Assembly (NCBI GenBank): GCA_030529995.1
Contig: JAUMVT010000018.1
Coordinates: 1 to 38,137 of the forward strand
Origin: Clostridia bacterium
GTDB lineage: Bacteria; Bacillota; Clostridia; Christensenellales; Aristaeellaceae
DNA: 38,137 nt
Reading direction: 5' to 3'
Part shown: positions 22,646 to 32,155 of the stretch, piece by piece
Position numbering within the stretch: the first letter of the stretch is position 1
Layout: every line of letters starts with the position of its first letter
The notes under the pieces: model-generated
Databases searched by the model: none
The model's input: only the letters and a program-made list of their open reading frames with translations
What the model was told of the DNA's origin: nothing
Position numbers and translations under genes: made by a program

Positions 22646-24994
22646 ATGATTGAATTCGTGCAGCGGGGCGGGGATGCGCCCCATCAGGTGGGGGATTATC
22701 CCCTGTGGCTCAGCGGACTGATGCTCAGCCGGGGCATCGACACCCCGGAGAAGGCAGAGGCCTTTCTGCATCCGTCCCTGTCCCGGCTGCACGATTCCTT
22801 CCTGATGCAGGACATGGATAAGGCCGTGGCCATCATCCGGGAGGCGGTAGCGAAGAAGACCCCCATCCTTGTTTACGGGGATTACGACGTGGACGGGGTC
22901 AGTGCCACCTGCATCATGCTGGAAACCCTGCGCGCCATGGGAGGACAGGCGGACTTCCGCATTCCCAGTCGCCACAGCGAAGGCTACGGCCTGAATGAAA
23001 AGGCCGTGAGGGAGATAGCGGAAAAGTATCGGCTCCTCATTACCGTGGACTGCGGCGTGACCAACCTGGAGGAGGTTCGGCTGGCCAAGCTGCTGGGTAT
23101 GCAGGTCATTGTCACCGATCACCACCAGCTGGCATCGGAGCTTCCTCAGGCGGATGCGGTGCTGAATCCCCTGCTGGGGAATTATCCCTTCCGCCGGCTT
23201 TGCGGCGCAGGGGTGGCACTGAAGATATGTCAGGCACTGCTGGGCATGCAGGGCGTGGAAGATCAGCTGGAGATTGCCGCCCTTGCCACCGTGGCGGACG
23301 TGGTGCCCCTGATTGACGAAAACCGGATCATCGTCCGGGAAGGCATGGCACGGATGGAGCACACCTCCCGGCCGGGATTGAAAGCACTGATGACCGTCAG
23401 CGCCGTGACCCTGCCCGTGACCAGCGACCAGATCGCCTTCCGGCTGGCGCCCCGCATTAACGCCGGAGGGCGCATGGAGGAGGCCGCCATCGGGGTGGAA
23501 CTGCTGATGACGAAGGATCAGACCCGGGCGGAAGCACTGGCCCTGCGGCTGCAGCAGAATAACCAGCAGCGGCAGAGCATCGAGCACGACATTACCGCTC
23601 AAGCAGAGGACATGGTGCGCCGGGAGACCGACTTCCGGGACGACCGGGTGCTGATGGTCATGGGGGAGGGCTGGAACAGCGGCGTCATTGGCCTGACCGC
23701 AGGAAGACTGTGCGAAAAGTGGCACTACCCCACCATTGTGCTGAGCCGTCAGGGGGATACGGCGGTGGGCAGCTGCCGCTCCATCCCCGGGGTGAACATT
23801 CACGCCATGCTGACGACCTGCAAGGATCTGTTCATCCGCTACGGGGGACACGAACAGGCCGCCGGGCTGACCATTCGGGCGGAATACGTGCCGGAACTCA
23901 GGCGGCGGCTGAACCTGGCCATTGAGGAGCAGTGTGATTTGGGCTGCTACGTTCCCCGGCAGGAGTATGACCTGGAAATGCCCCTGGACGGGGTGACGCT
24001 GGAGTGGATTGACCAATTGGCCGTGATGCAGCCCACAGGCTTCGGCAATCCGCCCCCGGTGTTCCTTGTGCGGAATGCTCAGGTGCAGCAGATGCGCCGG
24101 GTGGGCAAGGACTTGAGCCATTTGAAACTTTCCCTGTTCTCCGCCGGACAGGTGCGGGACGGTATCGGGTTCTCCCTGGGGAGTGCGGCGGATGAAGGCA
24201 TGGAAGTGGTGGATGCCCTCTATGCTCCGGAAAAGAACGAATTCCGAGGGAATGTAACCGCTCAATTGCAGGTGAAAGCCCTGCGGCCTGCAGAAGGCAG
24301 CATTCCCTGCCCGGAGGCGGAAGCCTTTTTTCAGCCCCTGTTGCAGGAAATGACCCTGCTGGCGGCGAATTTCAACAAGGTTCACCGGGAGGAAAAACCC
24401 ATCACCGAGGCCGCAGCGAAAAAGCTGCTGGGCACGGGCATGGGTACCCTGATCATCGCTCACGAGCGGGAAAAGGCTCTCCGCTGCGCCCTCATGGGTA
24501 AGGTGGATATTGCGGTAGGGCAGGAGAAGGATCCCCGGGGATTCAACACCCTGCTGTGCGCCCCGGATGTGAGCAAGCTGAGGGATCAGTGGCAGCACAT
24601 CATCCTGGCGGATGGGGAAGGGATCCCCGGTGAAACGGATCGGATTCGCGAGTGCTGCCCCCGGGCAGAGCTCCACTGCTTCCGGGTGAATCCCCTGCTG
24701 GAAAACCAGCTCCGTGCCTTGGTGCTGACGGATGATGACCTGCGCCGGCTGTACCGGTGCTGCATGGCCGGAGACCTAACCCCCCGGGTGCTGGCAGAGA
24801 AGGCCGGCATGACAAGGGAACAGGTGCTGACCGGATTAACCGCCTTTACGCAGGTGGGTCTGGCGGAGATGAACCTGAACCCTTATCGGGCACATTTGAT
24901 TCTGCCGCCCCCCAAGCCCAAGGACGGCACGGGGAAGATCTCTATGGGAGACAGCCCCCTGATCCGCTATTTGCGGAATATGGTCAGTGCATAA
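22646..24994 (+). CDS. recJ: Single-stranded-DNA-specific exonuclease RecJ (782 aa)
   Basis: RecJ degrades single-stranded DNA 5' to 3' in recombination and repair. The DHH-family metal motifs are present: VYGDYDVDG (78-84), VDCG (135-137), TDHHQ (158-160), CGAGVALK, and TVADVVPL, then the DHHA1-type motif YGGHEQAAGLTI. An OB-like region follows, and the C-terminus carries the extra domain seen in Firmicute RecJ, with NPLLENQLRALVLTDDD and a helix-turn-helix-like end, giving 782 residues. ATG 22646 (MIEFVQRGG) has AAAGGA at 22631-22636; an in-frame GTG at 22628 lies before that site and is less likely. It begins the recJ-rel-dtd-hemZ block. Confidence 0.96.
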   Translation: MIEFVQRGGDAPHQVGDYPLWLSGLMLSRGIDTPEKAEAFLHPSLSRLHDSFLMQDMDKAVAIIREAVAKKTPILVYGDYDVDGVSATCIMLETLRAMGGQADFRIPSRHSEGYGLNEKAVREIAEKYRLLITVDCGVTNLEEVRLAKLLGMQVIVTDHHQLASELPQADAVLNPLLGNYPFRRLCGAGVALKICQALLGMQGVEDQLEIAALATVADVVPLIDENRIIVREGMARMEHTSRPGLKALMTVSAVTLPVTSDQIAFRLAPRINAGGRMEEAAIGVELLMTKDQTRAEALALRLQQNNQQRQSIEHDITAQAEDMVRRETDFRDDRVLMVMGEGWNSGVIGLTAGRLCEKWHYPTIVLSRQGDTAVGSCRSIPGVNIHAMLTTCKDLFIRYGGHEQAAGLTIRAEYVPELRRRLNLAIEEQCDLGCYVPRQEYDLEMPLDGVTLEWIDQLAVMQPTGFGNPPPVFLVRNAQVQQMRRVGKDLSHLKLSLFSAGQVRDGIGFSLGSAADEGMEVVDALYAPEKNEFRGNVTAQLQVKALRPAEGSIPCPEAEAFFQPLLQEMTLLAANFNKVHREEKPITEAAAKKLLGTGMGTLIIAHEREKALRCALMGKVDIAVGQEKDPRGFNTLLCAPDVSKLRDQWQHIILADGEGIPGETDRIRECCPRAELHCFRVNPLLENQLRALVLTDDDLRRLYRCCMAGDLTPRVLAEKAGMTREQVLTGLTAFTQVGLAEMNLNPYRAHLILPPPKPKDGTGKISMGDSPLIRYLRNMVSA

Positions 24995-25010
24995 ATCATG
25001 CCAGACCATA

Positions 25011-25199
25011 AAACCCCGGGAGGCTTGGAGGGCTCGCAAGCCCTCCGACTGAAAATCGGGAATTGGCGGCGTGTACGGCGATTCCCGCAGCAATCCGAAG
25101 GATTGCTTCCTTACACGAGGGAACGGCCGGGAGAACGGTGAAACCGTTCGACCAGTGAGCGAGTGCAAACCTCGGCAAAGTGGCTTTGCCGCTTTGCCG
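25011..25199 (+). repeat. Structured intergenic repeat, copy B
   Basis: This copy on the + strand between recJ and rel is homologous to 18307-18528. H1 GGAGGGCT 25027-25034 / AGCCCTCC 25039-25046; H2 CGGGAATTG 25057-25065 / CGATTCCCG 25079-25087; H3 GCAATCC 25090-25096 / GGATTGC 25100-25106; H4 GAACGGT 25133-25139 / ACCGTTC 25143-25149; H5 CGGCAAAG 25173-25180 / CTTTGCCG 25192-25199. The block from the end of H3 into H5 is nearly identical to copy A. It ends 15 bases before the rel ribosome binding site. Confidence 0.85.
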
Positions 25200-25227
25200 A
25201 AATATCCCATGGAAAGGAGGATGCAGG

Positions 25228-27435
25228 ATGACCTATACGGCCTATGAAGCCATGCCCCTGGATCAGATGCTGGCTCGGGTGCAGAAGTATAACCCCGGCG
25301 ACGGCTATAAGCTGGTGGAAAAAGCCTATCGCTTTGCGGAAAAAGCCCATGAAGGGCAGAAGCGGAAAAGCGGCGAACCTTATTTTGTTCATCCCTGCTT
25401 TGTGGCAAGCATCCTCACGGAATTGATGATCGATCCGCCCACCATTGCGGCGGGTCTGCTCCATGACACCGTTGAGGACTGCGAGGGCATTACCCTGGAT
25501 ACCATCCGGCAGGAATTCGGGGACGAGGTAGCCCAGCTGGTGGACGGTGTGACCAAGCTGAATAAGCTGGACTTTGCCGATAAGGAAGAAGCCCAGGCGG
25601 AGAGCCTGAGAAAAATGATTCTTGCCATGGGCAAGGATATTCGGGTGGTGCTGATTAAGCTGGCCGACCGGCTGCACAACATGCGCACCCTGAAGTACCA
25701 GCCGGAAGCCCGGCAGGTAGCCATTGCCCGGGAGACGCTGGATATTTATGCGCCCCTTGCCCACCGTCTGGGCGTGTATGCCATTAAGCAGGAGCTGGAG
25801 GATCTGTCCCTTCGGTACATCGACCCTGCCGGGTACCAGAATCTGGTGCAGAAGGTGGGCATGAAGCGTGCCGAGCGGCAGGAAAACATCCGCATGGTCA
25901 TTGAGGAGCTGTCCGCCAAGCTGGACGAGCAGCACATCCACTATGATATTGACGGCAGACCTAAGCACTTCTATTCCATTTATCGGAAAATGGTGCTGCA
26001 GAACAAATCCTTTGACCAGATTTATGACCTGATTGCCATTCGAGTGCTGGTGGATACCATCCCGGACTGCTATGCGGTGCTGGGCATTGTCCACACCCTG
26101 TGGAACCAGATTCCCGGCCGGTTCAAGGACTATATTTCCGTGCCCAAGGCCAACATGTACCAGTCCCTGCACACCACGGTGGTGGGCGGGCGGAAGATGC
26201 CCTTCCCCTTCGAGGTGCAGATTCGCACCTGGGAAATGCATCGGGTGGCTGAGTACGGCATTGCCGCCCACTGGCGCTACAAGGAAGGCGGCAGCCCGGC
26301 GGATGACCTGGACAGCAAGCTGTACTGGGTGCGGCAGATCCTTGTGTGGCAGAACGATGCCCGGGACGGCAAGGAATTTGTGGATACCCTGAAGACCGAC
26401 CTGTTCTCCGAGGAAGTGTTCCTGTTTACCCCCAAGGGGGACGTGGTCAGCATGCCCAAGGGAGCAACGCCCCTGGACTTCGCCTACCGCATCCACTCCG
26501 GCGTGGGCAATAAATGCGTAGGCGCCAAGGTGAACGGCCGCATTGTGCCCCTGGACACGCCGCTGGAAACCGGCGACCGGGTGGAGGTCATGACCTCCGC
26601 CTCCTGCAAGGGACCCAGTGCGGACTGGCTCCGCATCTGCAAGACCCCTCAGGCCAAGTCGAAGATCCGTCAGTTCCTGAAGAAGGAAATGAAGGAGGAG
26701 AACATCGAAAAAGGCCGGGACATGGTGGAGCGGGAGTGCCGCCGCAGAGGCGTGCAGCCTGCCAATGTGATCAAACCGGAGTACTATGATGGTCTGCTGA
26801 AGAAGTACGGCTTTCAGGAGCTGGATGATATTTACGGCTCCGTAGGCTATGGGGGCATGGCCTCCGCCTACGTGGTGACCAGGCTGATTGACGAGCAGCG
26901 TGCCCACGAGCAGGCGCAGGGACCCAAGCTGGAGGAGATCCCCGAAACGGTGGAAGCCCCTCAGCACCGGGCAAGCGGCAAGAACACCCACGGTGTCATC
27001 CTTGCCGGCATGGAGGATATGGACATTCCTGTCCGCTTCGCCATGTGCTGCTCCCCTGTGCCCGGGGACGATATTGTGGGCTACATTACCCGGGGTCGGG
27101 GGGTCACCATTCACAAAGCGGAGTGCCCCAATGCCCTGAACGGGGAAAGCGAACGCCGGGTGGAAGTGGCCTGGGCAGACAGCGACGGCACCAGCTTCTA
27201 TGCCTCCATCAAGGTGGTGGCTTACGATCATGTAAGCCTGCTGGGTGAAATGGCCACCTACATCGGTGCCATGAACGTGCCCATTAAGGCCATATCCGCC
27301 CAGGTGGATGAAAAGACCAAAACCTCCTCCATCCGCATGACGCTGGAAGTGCGCACAAGGGATGAAATGGACAAGGTAATCAAGCAGCTGAGAAAGCGGA
27401 GCGACGTGATTGACGTGTTCCGTGTAACGGGGTGA
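25228..27435 (+). CDS. relA: Bifunctional (p)ppGpp synthetase/hydrolase Rel (735 aa)
   Basis: Rel makes and degrades the stringent-response alarmone (p)ppGpp. The hydrolase domain has the HD-type metal site intact (His55 in YFVHP, HD 79-80, ED 83-84) and [14 protein letters not shown]. The synthetase has [31 protein letters not shown] and [11 protein letters not shown]; the RxKD form is that of bifunctional enzymes. A TGS domain follows ([20 protein letters not shown]), then a helical and zinc-finger region with [15 protein letters not shown], and a C-terminal ACT domain. AGGAGG at 25215-25220 is 7 bases before ATG 25228. The frame extends upstream through the repeat but without a better start. 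Confidence 0.97.
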   Translation: MTYTAYEAMPLDQMLARVQKYNPGDGYKLVEKAYRFAEKAHEGQKRKSGEPYFVHPCFVASILTELMIDPPTIAAGLLHDTVEDCEGITLDTIRQEFGDEVAQLVDGVTKLNKLDFADKEEAQAESLRKMILAMGKDIRVVLIKLADRLHNMRTLKYQPEARQVAIARETLDIYAPLAHRLGVYAIKQELEDLSLRYIDPAGYQNLVQKVGMKRAERQENIRMVIEELSAKLDEQHIHYDIDGRPKHFYSIYRKMVLQNKSFDQIYDLIAIRVLVDTIPDCYAVLGIVHTLWNQIPGRFKDYISVPKANMYQSLHTTVVGGRKMPFPFEVQIRTWEMHRVAEYGIAAHWRYKEGGSPADDLDSKLYWVRQILVWQNDARDGKEFVDTLKTDLFSEEVFLFTPKGDVVSMPKGATPLDFAYRIHSGVGNKCVGAKVNGRIVPLDTPLETGDRVEVMTSASCKGPSADWLRICKTPQAKSKIRQFLKKEMKEENIEKGRDMVERECRRRGVQPANVIKPEYYDGLLKKYGFQELDDIYGSVGYGGMASAYVVTRLIDEQRAHEQAQGPKLEEIPETVEAPQHRASGKNTHGVILAGMEDMDIPVRFAMCCSPVPGDDIVGYITRGRGVTIHKAECPNALNGESERRVEVAWADSDGTSFYASIKVVAYDHVSLLGEMATYIGAMNVPIKAISAQVDEKTKTSSIRMTLEVRTRDEMDKVIKQLRKRSDVIDVFRVTG

Positions 27436-27439
27436 TTGT

Positions 27440-27889
27440 GTGCGTTGCGTGGTACAGCGTGTAACCAAGGCAAGCGTTCAGGTGGATGGGGAAATCATCG
27501 GGCAGATCGGCAAGGGATACATGGTGCTCATCGGTGCCGGAACGGAAGACACGGATCAGGATGTGCACTACATGGCGGAGAAAATCCCCAACCTGCGCAT
27601 CTTTGAGGATGAAAACGGCAAGATGAACCTGTCCCTGACCCAGGTCGGGGGCGAAATTCTGGCGGTGAGCCAGTTTACCCTCTACGGGGATGCCCGGAGC
27701 AGCCGCCGTCCCAGCTTTACCGCCGCCATGCGCCCGGAGGAAGCCAACCGGCTCTATGAGGAGCTGGTGGCTGCCTGGCGTGAGAAGGGGATTCACGTGG
27801 AAACCGGTCGGTTCGGGGCAGACATGCAGGTCAGCCTGATCAATGACGGCCCCGTGACCATGCTGATGGACAGCAAAAAGAATTTTTAA
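27440..27889 (+). CDS. dtd: D-aminoacyl-tRNA deacylase Dtd (149 aa)
   Basis: Dtd frees tRNAs wrongly charged with D-amino acids or glycine. The start [16 protein letters not shown], the catalytic SQFTLYGD segment and the NDGPVTM motif with the cross-subunit Gly-Pro are all present and of normal length. GTG 27440 is used, 4 bases after the rel stop, so translation is probably coupled. The rel-dtd order is common in Firmicutes. Confidence 0.96.
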   Translation: MRCVVQRVTKASVQVDGEIIGQIGKGYMVLIGAGTEDTDQDVHYMAEKIPNLRIFEDENGKMNLSLTQVGGEILAVSQFTLYGDARSSRRPSFTAAMRPEEANRLYEELVAAWREKGIHVETGRFGADMQVSLINDGPVTMLMDSKKNF

Positions 27890-27931
27890 GCGAGCGTTTC
27901 TCCGGAATCCTTTTCGTCAAGAGAGGCAAAA

Positions 27932-28495
27932 ATGGAAATCAACATTGTTACCGTTACCGTGGGTATGCTGAACAATCAGTGCTACATCCTGTCCCTGCCG
28001 GGGCGTGAGGACTGCGTGGCCATTGACCCGGGCAGCGAGCCGGAGAAGATCCGTCAGGCCTGCGGGGGCAAGAAAATCGCCGCCATCCTGCTGACCCATG
28101 GTCACTTCGATCACATCGGCGGCGTGGATGCCCTGCGGGAAGCGGACACCCCGGTGATGATCCACGAGGCGGATGCTGCTCTGCTGGCATCTCCTGCCCT
28201 GAACGCCTCTTGGATGATCGGCCAAAGCATCACTGCCCGGCCTGCCACCCGGCTCCTCCATGACGGGGAGGATATTGAGGCGGCAGGGATTCCTTTTCAT
28301 GTGATCCATACCCCGGGGCATACGGCAGGCAGTGTGTGCTATCAAACCGGCAGCCAACTGTTCACCGGGGATACCCTGTTCCACGGAGGGTACGGCCGCA
28401 CGGATCTCCCCGGGGGAGATGATCAGGCCATGGGGGCTTCCCTGCGGAAAATTGCCCCCCTTGCGGCCAAGTGTGCCCTATATCCCGGACATTGA
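27932..28495 (+). CDS. MBL-fold hydrolase, glyoxalase II-like, short C-terminus (187 aa)
   Basis: This is a metallo-beta-lactamase-fold thioesterase-like enzyme of the group found next to rel and dtd in Clostridia. Metal motifs are THGHFDHIGG, TPGHTAGSV, FTGDTLF and the last His in YPGH. The protein stops exactly at that His, whereas relatives continue with roughly 15-20 residues beginning GPAT or similar. The metal site is thus complete but the final helix is missing. The stop lies 8 bases before the hemZ ATG and GAGGTGA over the stop serves as the next ribosome binding site. It may still work, possibly as a glyoxalase II; the substrate is unproven. Confidence 0.88.
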   Translation: MEINIVTVTVGMLNNQCYILSLPGREDCVAIDPGSEPEKIRQACGGKKIAAILLTHGHFDHIGGVDALREADTPVMIHEADAALLASPALNASWMIGQSITARPATRLLHDGEDIEAAGIPFHVIHTPGHTAGSVCYQTGSQLFTGDTLFHGGYGRTDLPGGDDQAMGASLRKIAPLAAKCALYPGH

Positions 28496-28503
28496 GGTGA
28501 ACC

Positions 28504-29949
28504 ATGACCCAGCTTGCAACCTATCTGGAAGAAATTCTGCCGGAGATGAAGAACGTCTCCCGGCTTTTTTCCCTGCCGGAAAGCGTGTGGGAAGGGGATC
28601 CTGCCCCCTTCGCCTTTGAGGAGAAGGAGGAGGGCGGATGCTACCGATGCACCTGCACCCTGTCCGGACAGTCGGCCACCCTTTCCGTGCCCGTTCCGGG
28701 GGAAGAAGGGGATCCCCGGCTGACGGATCTGCACCGGAAGCGTGCCGCCCGCCGGCTGTGCAAACAGACCGCCTATGAACTTTGCCGGAAGGTGACCGGC
28801 CTGCACCCGGCCTGGGGCAGCATGACGGGAGTGCGTCCCACCCACCTGATGTATGAGGAACTGCACCGGGGGCTGACCCCGGCGGAGGCCGCACGGCAGC
28901 TCCAGCAGACGTTTGACATTCTGCCGGAAAAGGCGTCCCTGCTGCAGGACATTGTCACCGTGCAGAGCCGCCTGACCCCGCCCAATGACGGGGACATGGA
29001 CGTGTACGTGGGCATTCCCTTCTGCACCACCCGGTGCGCCTACTGCTCCTTCTCCGGGGGCGAAATCGGCGACGGCCGGCTGGTGGAGCCTTACCTTGCC
29101 GCCCTGTGGCAGGAGATGGATGCCTGTGCCGCCCTGATGCGGGATGCCGGGAAGCGGCTCCGTGCCGTGTACGTAGGGGGCGGCACCCCCACCTCCCTGA
29201 ACGAGGAACAGTTTGCCCGGCTCATGGATAAGCTGATGACCACCTTCCCCGGGGCGGAGGAGTACACCGTGGAAGCCGGCCGCCCGGACACGGTGACAAG
29301 GGGCAAGCTGGCCTGCATCCGTGACCACGGGGTGGGGCGCATCAGCATCAATCCCCAAACCATGGTGGATCGCACCCTGGAGGTCATCGGCCGGGGGCAC
29401 ACCGCCCGGCAGATTGAGGAAGCCTATGCCCTGGCACGGCAGGTGGGCATTTCCCACATCAACATGGACGTGATCGCCGCCCTGCCGGGAGAAGATCTGC
29501 ACGACTTTGCCTACACCATGGAAAAGGCGCAGGCGCTGCACCCGGAAAGCCTGACCGTTCACACCCTGGCCATCAAGCGATCCAGCAAAATGCATCTGGA
29601 GCACGCCCCCCTGCCGGACGGAGACACCGCCGCCGCCATGGTGCACATGGGGCTTGAAACCGCCAAGGCCATGGGCATGACCCCCTACTACCTGTACCGG
29701 CAGAAGTACATGGCCGGCAATCAGGAAAACGTAGGCTATGCCCTGCCCGGTCACGCCTGCCTGTACAATGTGGACATTATGGAGGAGACCACCCACATCC
29801 TTGCCCTTGGGGCAGGGGGCATTTCCAAGCGGGTGTACCCGGAGGAAGGCCGCATCGGCCGGGCACCCAATGTGTACAACATTGAGCAGTACATCGCCCG
29901 GGTGGAGGAAATGATCCGGCGGAAGCGGGAGCTGTTTCTGGAAGGGTAA
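28504..29949 (+). CDS. hemZ: HemZ-like radical SAM protein, coproporphyrinogen dehydrogenase type (481 aa)
   Basis: This is an oxygen-independent radical S-adenosylmethionine enzyme of the HemN/HemZ family. The 4Fe-4S cluster motif is CTTRCAYC (Cys174, Cys178, Cys181), preceded by VYVGIPF and followed by AVYVGGGTPTSL and ISINPQTM. The N-terminal domain of about 165 residues with WGSMTGVRPTHLMYE is characteristic of HemZ rather than HemN. C-terminal GAGGISKRVYPEEG and NVYNIEQYIARVEEM agree with it. HemZ's real substrate in heme-lacking Clostridia is uncertain, so the name describes the family. It closes the housekeeping block and is followed by a strong terminator. Confidence 0.92.
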   Translation: MTQLATYLEEILPEMKNVSRLFSLPESVWEGDPAPFAFEEKEEGGCYRCTCTLSGQSATLSVPVPGEEGDPRLTDLHRKRAARRLCKQTAYELCRKVTGLHPAWGSMTGVRPTHLMYEELHRGLTPAEAARQLQQTFDILPEKASLLQDIVTVQSRLTPPNDGDMDVYVGIPFCTTRCAYCSFSGGEIGDGRLVEPYLAALWQEMDACAALMRDAGKRLRAVYVGGGTPTSLNEEQFARLMDKLMTTFPGAEEYTVEAGRPDTVTRGKLACIRDHGVGRISINPQTMVDRTLEVIGRGHTARQIEEAYALARQVGISHINMDVIAALPGEDLHDFAYTMEKAQALHPESLTVHTLAIKRSSKMHLEHAPLPDGDTAAAMVHMGLETAKAMGMTPYYLYRQKYMAGNQENVGYALPGHACLYNVDIMEETTHILALGAGGISKRVYPEEGRIGRAPNVYNIEQYIARVEEMIRRKRELFLEG

Positions 29950-29981
29950 GCTGCTCTTCCCGCTTCAGACAAAGACGCATC

Positions 29982-30031
29982 AAAAATCCCGGCAAATGTT
30001 GATCACTCAGCATTTGCCGGGATTGCTTTTT
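29982..30031. terminator. Bidirectional terminator between hemZ and the metal locus
   Basis: AATCCCGGCAAATG (29985-29998) pairs perfectly over 14 bases with CATTTGCCGGGATT (30011-30024). On the + strand GCTTTTTC follows; on the minus strand TTTTTG follows. It serves the two converging transcripts. Confidence 0.95.
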
Positions 30032-30037
30032 CACCCT

Positions 30038-30205
30038 TCAGGCAAACAGCAGCACGGCGCACAGGATGGTAACGGCTGCTCCGGCAACGGTCACCACCGT
30101 GTAGATCTTTCTGGATTCCGGATCCTTCTTTTCCTTTTCGAGATAGTAGGCACCAATGCAGAGAACAAGAACGCCAATGATGAGTCCGATGATTTTGGTT
30201 ACCAT
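30038..30205 (-). CDS. Small two-helix membrane protein in the metal-ATPase operon (55 aa)
   Basis: I do not recognise the family. ATG 30205 is chosen because GGAGG at 30214-30218 lies 8 bases upstream; the frame could extend 5 residues further. The protein has a first membrane segment IIGLIIGVLVLCIGAYY, a charged linker EKEKKDPESRK, and a second segment VVTVAGAAVTILCAVLL. Its start lies 7 bases inside the end of the P1B-ATPase gene, so it is translationally coupled to the pump. That suggests a small accessory or regulatory subunit, by analogy with small proteins that accompany P-type pumps. Confidence 0.7.
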   Translation of the reverse strand: MVTKIIGLIIGVLVLCIGAYYLEKEKKDPESRKIYTVVTVAGAAVTILCAVLLFA

Positions 30206-32076
30206 GCCTTTTTCCTCCATTTCAATAAGAATGCTGAATTAGCAATCACCAATACAGACCCTGCGTTGTGAACAAGGGCTCCCACCACCGGGTTCAGGGT
30301 GCCCACCATGGCCAGCACAATGGCGATGAAGTTCAGCGTCATGGAGAAGGTCATGTTGACCTTGATGGTGGTCATCATCCGCTTGGACAGGGCAATCAGG
30401 TGGGGAAGCTCCTTCACCTCGTCATCCACCAGGGCAATGTCTGCCGCGTCCACCGCAATGTCGCTGCCTACGCCCCCCATGGCAATGCCCACATCCGCCT
30501 TCTTCAGGGCAGGGGCGTCGTTCACCCCGTCCCCGATCATGCACACGGGCAGGCTCTGCGCCTGATAATCCCCGATGGCCTTCAGCTTGTCCTCCGGCAG
30601 GCAGTTGGCACGGACTTCGCCAATGTGCAGCTTGTCCCCGATGGCCTTGGCGGCATTTTCGTGGTCGCCGGTCAGGAGCACCGGCTGCACCCCCAAAGAT
30701 GACAAGGCAGCGATGGTTGCGGCACTTTCCTTCCGCATGGTATCCGACAGGGCAAGGAAGCCGGCGAAAGCATCGTCCACCGCCACATAGATCACCGTGG
30801 AACCCTGCGACAGGTAGTCCTGAGCATCGTCGGCATTTTTCAGCGCAATGTGATGCTCCCGCATCATTTCGGGATTTCCTGCGAGAACGGTTCTGCCCTC
30901 CACCCTGGCGCACACGCCCCGGCCGGGGATCATTTCGAAATCCTCTGCCGGCAGCAGCTCTGCCCCGGTCTTTCGGTAGCAGTGCACAATGGCCTTGCCC
31001 AGGGGATGCTCGGAAAATTGCTCCGCACAGGCAGCCAGCCGGTTGATATCCGCTTCCTTCAAAGAGGGGGAAACGCTGCGCACAGCCACCACCTCCGGAG
31101 TGCCGTAGGTCAGGGTGCCGGTTTTGTCAAAGGCGATGACCTTGGCCTTGGCCAGTCGTTCCAGCGCATCTCCTTCACGGACAAGGAAGCCGTGCTTGGT
31201 GGCGTTGCCGATGGCTGCCATGATGGCGGTAGGGGTAGCCAGCACCAGGGCACAGGGGCAGAACACCACCAGAATGGTCACTGCCCGGATGATCTGCCCG
31301 GTGATGAGCCAGGTCAGCGCCGCTGCCGTCAGGGCAATGACCACAATCCAGGTGGCCCAGCGATCCGCAATGCCCACGATTTTCGCCTTGCCGGCGTCTG
31401 CCGACTGTACCAGGCGAATCATCCGCTGAATGGAGCTGTCTTCGCCCACCTTGGTGGCTTCCATTTCAAAAGCGCCGAACTGGTTTACCGTGCCGCTGGA
31501 TACGGTGTCCCCGGCGGCTTTGTCCACCGGCAGGGATTCACCGGTCATCACCGCCTGATTGATGGATGTCTGCCCCGCAAGGATGACCCCGTCCACCGGG
31601 ATGCTTTCCCCGGGAAGCACCCGGAGCCGATCCCCAACCTTCACCTGTTCCGCCGGGATCACGGCTTCCTTCCCGTCCCGCAGTACCCGGGCGGTTTGAG
31701 GGGTCAGGTGCACCAGCTTTTCAATGCCTGCACGTGCCTTGGCCACGGTCAGCTCCTCCAGGAGAGCCCCCAGCTGCATGATGAAGGCCACCTCTCCGGC
31801 AGCAAAGGTTTCCCCGATGCACAACGAGGCAATGAGTGCCAGGGAAACCAGCACATCCGCCTTGATATCAAAGGCGGTAACCAGGCCGATGATCGCCTCC
31901 AGAATAATGGGCAGGCCGCACAGCACAATGGCGAACCAGGCCATATCAAAGGGGAGGGGCTGAAACTTCAGCAGGCTGCAGATGACGGCAATGCCGGAAA
32001 TCACCAGCAGGGTCATGTCCTTTTTGATGCCGCCCAGATCCAAAAGGTGCTGCAGCTTCTCCATGGCTTTCTTCAT
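30199..32076 (-). CDS. Heavy-metal P1B-type ATPase (625 aa)
   Basis: This is an ATP-driven metal exporter in the cell membrane. Motifs in order: TGES (178-181), the membrane metal motif CPC (273-275) in VFCPCALVLATPTA, the phosphorylation site DKTGT (317-321), SEHPLG (355-360) and GDGVNDAPALKKADVG. There is no N-terminal HMA metal-binding domain. The last membrane helix has HNAGS (603-607), which is neither the MxxSS of copper pumps nor the DxG of zinc/cadmium pumps, so the metal is unsettled. ATG 32076 is preferred because GGAG lies 8 bases away, while GTG 32085 touches it. The promoter at 32118-32146 has a CsoR-type box in its spacer, pointing to copper or a related soft metal. Confidence 0.92.
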   Translation of the reverse strand: MKKAMEKLQHLLDLGGIKKDMTLLVISGIAVICSLLKFQPLPFDMAWFAIVLCGLPIILEAIIGLVTAFDIKADVLVSLALIASLCIGETFAAGEVAFIMQLGALLEELTVAKARAGIEKLVHLTPQTARVLRDGKEAVIPAEQVKVGDRLRVLPGESIPVDGVILAGQTSINQAVMTGESLPVDKAAGDTVSSGTVNQFGAFEMEATKVGEDSSIQRMIRLVQSADAGKAKIVGIADRWATWIVVIALTAAALTWLITGQIIRAVTILVVFCPCALVLATPTAIMAAIGNATKHGFLVREGDALERLAKAKVIAFDKTGTLTYGTPEVVAVRSVSPSLKEADINRLAACAEQFSEHPLGKAIVHCYRKTGAELLPAEDFEMIPGRGVCARVEGRTVLAGNPEMMREHHIALKNADDAQDYLSQGSTVIYVAVDDAFAGFLALSDTMRKESAATIAALSSLGVQPVLLTGDHENAAKAIGDKLHIGEVRANCLPEDKLKAIGDYQAQSLPVCMIGDGVNDAPALKKADVGIAMGGVGSDIAVDAADIALVDDEVKELPHLIALSKRMMTTIKVNMTFSMTLNFIAIVLAMVGTLNPVVGALVHNAGSVLVIANSAFLLKWRKKAW

Positions 32077-32093
32077 GAAAGGCACTCCTTTCC

Positions 32094-32109
32094 ATACCCT
32101 ACCGGGTAT
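32094..32109. promoter_or_regulatory. Second CsoR-type box
   Basis: ATACCC (32094-32099) and GGGTAT (32104-32109) form a perfect inverted repeat with a TACC spacer. It is just downstream of the ATPase promoter, close to the expected transcript start. Confidence 0.7.
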
Positions 32110-32117
32110 CTGATGTC

Positions 32118-32146
32118 ATTATACCCATAGGGGTATATGTTGTCAA
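32118..32146 (-). promoter_or_regulatory. Promoter of the P1B-ATPase operon
   Basis: On the minus strand a perfect TTGACA (32146-32141) and a perfect TATAAT (32123-32118) are spaced by 17 bases. The spacer and -10 region are covered by a CsoR-type palindrome, so a metal-released repressor is expected to control it. Confidence 0.93.
32120..32137. promoter_or_regulatory. CsoR-type operator
   Basis: TATACCC (32120-32126), ATAG, GGGTATA (32131-32137) is a perfect 7-base inverted repeat of the TACCC...GGGTA form bound by CsoR proteins. It overlaps the -10 box and most of the spacer. Confidence 0.82.
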
Positions 32147-32155
32147 GAAGGGCAG

